A DNA stretch of 9,790 nt from an uncultured Oscillospiraceae bacterium (GTDB lineage Bacteria; Bacillota; Clostridia; Oscillospirales; Acutalibacteraceae), in NCBI GenBank assembly GCA_905193585.1, contig CAJJPG010000069.1:1-9790 (forward strand). Reading direction: 5' to 3'. The notes under the pieces were generated by a model. It was not told where the DNA came from and ran no database searches. It was given only the letters and a program-made list of their open reading frames with translations. The number at the start of each line of letters is the position of its first letter. Positions within the stretch are counted from its first letter, which is position 1. Below are positions 6,230-9,790 of this stretch, one piece after another. The translations under genes were made by a program, and so were the position numbers.

Positions 6230-8632
6230 TTACTCTACCGGTGAAATGTGCCAGATATTCTTTGCGTATTCTTCTATTGAGCGGTCCGCCGAGAAAATAC
6301 CCGACTGCGCAATGTTGGTAAGCGACATTTTTTCCCAACGCGCCGTATCTGCATAAAGCTTGCTTGCCTTCTGCTGCGCCTTTCTGTAATCGGCGAAATC
6401 GGCAAGCGCCATATAGGTGTCGTGATTTTTCAGCGTGTTGTAAATATTTTCAAAAGGCTGACCCGCTATGCCCTTGCCTATGAAATCAAGCGCCGCTTTA
6501 AGCTCGGCATTGTTGTTGTAGTATTGCAGCGGGGAATAACCGTTTTTCTGCAGCGCCAAAACCTCGGGAGTCTGCATACCGAAAATTATAATATTATCGT
6601 CGCCCACGGCAGAATGAATTTCAACGTTTGCGCCGTCCTCTGTGCCGAGAGTTATTGCGCCGTTCATCATAAGCTTCATATTGCCCGTGCCGCTCGCCTC
6701 GGTAGAAGCAAGGGATATCTGCTCGCTTATATCGGCTGACGGAATCATAAGCTCCGCCATTGTTACTCTGTAGTCTTCAAGGAACAGTATTTTCAGCTTA
6801 TCGTTTACCGCGCGGTCGTTATCAATAACGGTTGAGAGCTTGTAAATCATCTGAATGATTTCTTTAGCAAAAAGGTAGCCCGGCGCCGCCTTTGCCCCGA
6901 AAATATAGGTTTTCGGAATAAAGTCCGCATTGGGGTTATTTTTTAAATAAAGGTACTCCGAAATTATATTAAGCGCGTTTAAGTGCTGGCGCTTATACTC
7001 GTGCAAGCGCTTTACCTGCATATCAAAAATAGAATCGGGGTCTAGCGTGATTCCCACATTTTCCTTGACGTAATCGGCAAAACGCACCTTGTTTATGCGC
7101 TTAATATCGCGCAGCTTTGCAAGAACCTCTTTATCGTCCTTATAAGCATTCAGCTTTTGCAGCTCCTCGGCGTTCTTTATAAAGCCGTCGCCTATAAGCC
7201 CCGTTAAATACTCGGTGAGCGCGGGGTTAGCCTGGCAGAGCCAGCGCCTGTGGGCAATACCGTTTGTAACATTGGTGAATTTATCGGGGGTCATTTTTGC
7301 GTAATCCTTGAAAAGCTCGTTTACAAGAATTTCGCTGTGCAGCTTTGAAACGCCGTTTACCGTGTGGCAGGCGGCAACGCAAAGGTTAGCCATTCTTATA
7401 ATTCCGTTTTGTATAATTGCGGTGCGCTCAACTGTCTGCGCGTCCCCCGTAAGTGCCATAACGTCGTTTCTGAAACGGCGGTCAATTTCCTTAATTATCT
7501 GATAAATACGCGGTATGCGGGTATTTATCAACTCAACGGGCCAGCACTCCAGCGCCTCGGGCATTACGGTGTGGTTGGTATAAGCCACGGTGCGGGTTAC
7601 AATATCCCATGCCTTATCCCAGCCGTAGCCGCACTCATCAAGCAAAAAGCGCATAAGCTCGGGTATTGAAAGTGTCGGGTGGGTATCGTTAATATGAATA
7701 GCCACCTTATCTGGCAGGTTATCAAGCGTGTTATACTTACGCAAATGGCGGTTGAGAATATCCTGCACAGAGGCGGAAACCAGGAAATACTGCTGGCGCA
7801 GACGTAACGATTTACCCTCGATGTGGTTATCCTCGGGGTACAGAACCTTAGAAATCGTCTCGGTCATAGCGCGCTGCTCAAGCGCTCTTACATAGTCGCC
7901 CTGATTAAACGCGGACATATCAAAGTCCTGACACTCGGCGCTCCAAAGGCGCAGAACGTTTACGGTCTTGCCATCCTTTCCCGCCACCATAAGGTCATAA
8001 GGCACGGCGTGCACCGTGTGGTAGCCCGTGTGCTCAATGTGGTGGTAATTGCCGTCCCACCATTCGTTTATCTTGCCGTCAAAATTAACGTCAACCGCAG
8101 CTGCGGGGCGCTGTTCAAGCCACACGCCGCCGCCGGGCAGCCAAAAATCGGGCATTTCGGTCTGCCAGCCGTCAACCAACTTCTGGCGGAAAATGCCAAG
8201 CTCATAGCGTATGCAATAGCCCATTGCGGAATATCCGCCGGTTGAAAGCGCGTCAAGGAAGCAGGCGGCAAGTCTGCCCAGTCCCCCGTTGCCGAGCCCT
8301 GCGTCAGGCTCAAAATCGTAAAGCTTATCAAGCTTTACCTTAAACTTTGCAAGCGCCTTGCTCATAGTTTCGGTAAGCTCAAGATTATAGAGGTTGTTTT
8401 TAAGCGATCTTCCCATTAAAAATTCCATGGAAAGATAATAAACAGTCTTAGCCTCCTGGTCGTCGGTGCTCTTTTTAAAATCGGCGCGGCGGTCGTTCAT
8501 AATTTCAAGCAGCACCAAAACGCAAGCCTTATAAAAAAGCTCATCGGACGCCTGCGCGGGCGTTACGCCGAAATTGTGCGATAGCTTGCGCTCAATCATA
8601 GAGGCAAGCGCGGTTACGGTATATTTTGCCAT
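6230..8632 (-). CDS. glgP: Glycogen/alpha-glucan phosphorylase (GT35)
   Basis: GlgP removes terminal alpha-1,4-linked glucose from glycogen or maltodextrin using phosphate and pyridoxal phosphate, releasing glucose-1-phosphate in the cytoplasm. The protein is 800 residues, normal for bacterial GT35. Visible signatures are GLGNGGLGRLAACFLDALS (112-130), KRLHEYKRQ (541-549), and the PLP site EASGTGNMKLMMNGA (645-659), where K653 is the expected Schiff-base lysine, followed by GTEDGANVEI (663-672). I chose ATG at 8632 (MAKYTVTALA) because AAGGGAG lies 8 nt upstream. A longer frame opens 22 codons further upstream but lacks a ribosome site and would start only a few bases from the -10 element. 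It is first in an operon with the GH13 gene, which begins one base after its stop. It stalls near alpha-1,6 branches, so a partner glucosidase makes sense. Confidence 0.97.
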   Translation of the reverse strand: MAKYTVTALASMIERKLSHNFGVTPAQASDELFYKACVLVLLEIMNDRRADFKKSTDDQEAKTVYYLSMEFLMGRSLKNNLYNLELTETMSKALAKFKVKLDKLYDFEPDAGLGNGGLGRLAACFLDALSTGGYSAMGYCIRYELGIFRQKLVDGWQTEMPDFWLPGGGVWLEQRPAAAVDVNFDGKINEWWDGNYHHIEHTGYHTVHAVPYDLMVAGKDGKTVNVLRLWSAECQDFDMSAFNQGDYVRALEQRAMTETISKVLYPEDNHIEGKSLRLRQQYFLVSASVQDILNRHLRKYNTLDNLPDKVAIHINDTHPTLSIPELMRFLLDECGYGWDKAWDIVTRTVAYTNHTVMPEALECWPVELINTRIPRIYQIIKEIDRRFRNDVMALTGDAQTVERTAIIQNGIIRMANLCVAACHTVNGVSKLHSEILVNELFKDYAKMTPDKFTNVTNGIAHRRWLCQANPALTEYLTGLIGDGFIKNAEELQKLNAYKDDKEVLAKLRDIKRINKVRFADYVKENVGITLDPDSIFDMQVKRLHEYKRQHLNALNIISEYLYLKNNPNADFIPKTYIFGAKAAPGYLFAKEIIQMIYKLSTVIDNDRAVNDKLKILFLEDYRVTMAELMIPSADISEQISLASTEASGTGNMKLMMNGAITLGTEDGANVEIHSAVGDDNIIIFGMQTPEVLALQKNGYSPLQYYNNNAELKAALDFIGKGIAGQPFENIYNTLKNHDTYMALADFADYRKAQQKASKLYADTARWEKMSLTNIAQSGIFSADRSIEEYAKNIWHISPVE

Positions 8633-8640
8633 ATAAACAT

Positions 8641-8647
8641 CTCCCTT
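8641..8647 (-). promoter_or_regulatory. Ribosome binding site deciding the glgP start
   Basis: The minus strand reads AAGGGAG, 8 nt upstream of ATG at 8632. No similar site precedes the in-frame ATG at 8698, so the shorter protein is preferred. Confidence 0.8.
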
Positions 8648-8689
8648 AGAAAAATAAAGGTATTTAACATATTTATTCTTTACTGTTTT

Positions 8690-8718
8690 ATAATACAATA
8701 TTCAAAGCAATTTTTCAA
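8690..8718 (-). promoter_or_regulatory. Promoter of the glgP-GH13 operon
   Basis: On the minus strand, TTGAAA (8713-8718) and TATTAT (8690-8695) are 17 bp apart. A leader of about 50 nt leads to the glgP start. I see no clear CcpA cre site overlapping it. Confidence 0.7.
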
Positions 8719-8722
8719 GATG

Positions 8723-8758
8723 TATCTATAACTATTTTACAGAGAAATGTTGTAGATA
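8723..8758. promoter_or_regulatory. Imperfect inverted repeat upstream of the glgP promoter
   Basis: TATCTATAAC (8723-8732) and GTTGTAGATA (8749-8758) are reverse complements at 9 of 10 positions with a 16-bp gap. The repeat lies 4 bp upstream of the -35, where an activator could bind. The sequence is AT-rich, so chance is possible. Confidence 0.35.
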
Positions 8759-8850
8759 ACAACCAAATAGAACGTTGAAATTCAATAAAAAAACTTAATT
8801 TTCGTTATTTGTAACAATATTAGCCGTAAAAATCAACATAAAGGCAAAAG
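8759..8850. other. AT-rich intergenic stretch with no recognised signal
   Basis: The full gene-free gap is 8633-8948. Apart from the glgP promoter, the inverted repeat at 8723-8758 and the structured palindrome at 8851-8922, this middle part is plain AT-rich DNA. I see no open frame with a ribosome site on either strand. Confidence 0.5.
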
Positions 8851-8922
8851 AAAATTCCCCCGCGTCTTCAAGCCGCCGGAAGTAAAAGCTCTTTCAGCGG
8901 CGCAAAAAACGGGAGGAATTTT
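8851..8922 (-). terminator. Large two-tier hairpin, probable terminator of the small membrane peptide gene
   Basis: Outer arms AAAATTCCCCCG (8851-8862) and CGGGAGGAATTTT (8910-8922) pair with one bulge. After an internal loop of 9 x 8 bases there is an inner stem, GCCGC-C-GGAAG (8872-8882) with CTTTC-A-GCGGC (8891-8901), around an 8-base loop. Read on the minus strand it ends GGGGGAATTTTCTTTT, terminator-like, 27 bases after the small gene's stop. The size and two-tier shape are larger than a typical terminator, so a structured RNA or dispersed palindromic element is an alternative. Confidence 0.55.
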
Positions 8923-8948
8923 GTTAACAACAATTTTCGCATTGCGAA

Positions 8949-9086
8949 TTATTCTTCTGTATCACACTCAAGGTAAGCCCCGCGAATGCGGTTTTTATTA
9001 ATGAGCTGATCAACAAGCACCAAAACACCTACGGCAGCGGCAAAAAGCGCGGATACAGTAAGTACAAACTTTAAAAATCCTTTCAT
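8949..9086 (-). CDS. 45-residue single-pass membrane peptide
   Basis: This is a small gene with a clear start: AAAGGTGG (9095-9102) lies 8 nt before ATG, downstream of a near-consensus promoter. The peptide begins MKGFLKF (basic), has a hydrophobic segment of about 20 residues (VLTVSALFAAAVGVLVLV, 8-25), then DQLINKNRIRG and an acidic end AYLECDTEE with one cysteine (41). It resembles small N-anchored membrane proteins with acidic tails that are often annotated as hypothetical in Clostridia, but I do not recognise a named family. The N-terminus could also be an uncleaved signal anchor; no lipobox or cleavage motif is evident. It starts 55 bp after the cardiolipin synthase-like gene. A large hairpin follows, so it is probably transcribed alone, with possible read-through from upstream. 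Function unknown. Confidence 0.75.
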   Translation of the reverse strand: MKGFLKFVLTVSALFAAAVGVLVLVDQLINKNRIRGAYLECDTEE

Positions 9087-9112
9087 ATTAAAAACCACCT
9101 TTCTTAAAATAT

Positions 9113-9141
9113 ATTATAGCAGATTTATTTTAAAAAGTCAA
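9113..9141 (-). promoter_or_regulatory. Strong promoter of the 45-residue peptide gene
   Basis: The minus strand has TTGACT (9136-9141) and TATAAT (9113-9118) with a 17-bp spacer, and TGC before the -10 makes it an extended -10. It starts on the base next to the stop codon of the upstream gene. Confidence 0.85.
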
Positions 9142-9790
9142 TCACATAAATGGTGCGAAAATATGGAGCAGCGCCTGCTTAAACCTAAGTCTCAGCGGTC
9201 GTCTTTTCCACTCTTCCAGCTTTATTTCTTCGGATATTTTTATGATTTCCGAAAACTGCTCCTTAATATCAAGCACGGTTGAATTATCGCATATCCATGC
9301 GCCGCACTCAAAGTGGAAAATAAAACTGCGGTAATCCATATTCACGGTGCCCACGGTGGCAATTTTATCATCCGATACAAAGAGCTTTGAGTGAATAAAT
9401 CCGGGCGTGTACTCGTATATTTTCACTCCCGCCTCGAGCAGTTCAAGGTAGCTGTACTGAGTTACGGGGTGAACATACCATTTATCGGGTATATGCGGCG
9501 TTACAATTCGCACGTCTATTCCCGACCGCGCCGCCATGCACAAAATGCTGGTCATTGTGTTATCGATTATAAGATAAGGCGAGGCAATATAAACATACTT
9601 TTGCGCGGTGTTAAGTATCTGCATATAAATACCCTCGGCGGGGTTTTTATTGTTAAGCGGATCATCGCAGTAAGGCAGAACAAAGCCGTCCTCCTCGGCG
9701 GAAAAATCCGAAATATGCGGGGAAATATCAAGAATTTCGCCCGTTGTAAACTCCCACATACAGCAGAACATTGCAAGAAAGCTTTTCACC
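9142..9790 (-). CDS. Cardiolipin synthase-like phospholipase D protein, C-terminal part (partial)
   Basis: The frame is open to the right edge, so the N-terminus, including the membrane segments and first HKD motif expected for this family, is outside the window. About 215 residues are visible. The second HKD motif is HSKLFVSD followed by KIATVGTVNMDYRS (H133, K135, D140 counted from the first full codon at the edge), the PLD catalytic signature. SPYLIIDNTM (70-79) and AARSGIDVRIVTP (86-98) are typical of bacterial Cls proteins. The enzyme would condense phosphatidylglycerol, or a related donor, to cardiolipin at the membrane. The C-terminal tail is basic (EEWKRRPLRLRFKQALLHIFAPFM), as in other Cls proteins. 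The GTG at the right edge is not treated as a start. No terminator is seen after the stop; the next promoter begins immediately. Confidence 0.88.
   Translation of the reverse strand, partial: VKSFLAMFCCMWEFTTGEILDISPHISDFSAEEDGFVLPYCDDPLNNKNPAEGIYMQILNTAQKYVYIASPYLIIDNTMTSILCMAARSGIDVRIVTPHIPDKWYVHPVTQYSYLELLEAGVKIYEYTPGFIHSKLFVSDDKIATVGTVNMDYRSFIFHFECGAWICDNSTVLDIKEQFSEIIKISEEIKLEEWKRRPLRLRFKQALLHIFAPFM

Noticed and set aside
8633..8698. 22-codon N-terminal extension of GlgP
   Set aside because: The extension would start within a few bases of the -10 element, has no ribosome site, and does not resemble family N-termini. AAGGGAG supports the start at 8632.
8936..8948. TTCGC-ATT-GCGAA hairpin after the 45-residue gene stop
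   Set aside because: The stem is only 5 bp with no U-tract. It is too weak to call as a terminator next to the much stronger element at 8851-8922.
9787..9789. GTG as the start of the cardiolipin synthase-like gene
   Set aside because: The frame stays open to the window edge, and family members have a first HKD domain and membrane segments before this point, so the gene is truncated by the window.

Overview
The window looks like chromosomal DNA from a gut-type member of the Clostridia, probably Oscillospirales/Ruminococcaceae. The evidence is a moderate-GC Firmicute-style sequence with AAGGAG ribosome sites, a CtsR-type repressor gene, a secreted leucine-rich-repeat protein carrying a type I dockerin, and a glycogen phosphorylase/GH13 pair. 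The genus cannot be fixed from sequence alone. I see no insertion sequence, phage gene, CRISPR array, tRNA or rRNA.

Layout, left to right. The 5' part of a ctsR gene (minus strand, runs off the left edge) is followed by its promoter, which is framed by two CtsR-type operators in opposite orientation and preceded by three A7 tracts spaced exactly 10 bp apart. Divergent from it on the plus strand is a 47-residue, 11-cysteine membrane peptide (363-506) with its own terminator. Next comes uvrB (658-2616, excision repair), then a secreted LRR-dockerin protein (2714-4282). A strong hairpin terminator and a four-copy 7-bp tandem repeat separate these plus-strand genes from the minus-strand genes.

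The minus-strand block, read right to left, starts with the C-terminal part of a phospholipase D/cardiolipin synthase-type gene (9142-9790). A 45-residue single-pass membrane peptide (8949-9086) follows, with a near-consensus promoter. A 72-nt structured palindrome comes next, then the two-gene operon glgP (6230-8632) and a GH13 alpha-glucosidase/neopullulanase-like gene (4375-6228), whose reading frames are separated by one base. These two probably act together in the cytoplasm: GlgP phosphorolyses alpha-1,4-glucan chains to glucose-1-phosphate, and the GH13 enzyme hydrolyses the residual or imported maltodextrins. A perfect 16-bp inverted repeat with a GAAA loop in the mRNA lies inside the GH13 coding sequence.

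I did not find a clear new multi-gene system. The observations most worth checking are the intragenic hairpin, the cysteine-rich peptide next to ctsR, the structured intergenic element, and the operator/A-tract architecture of the ctsR promoter.
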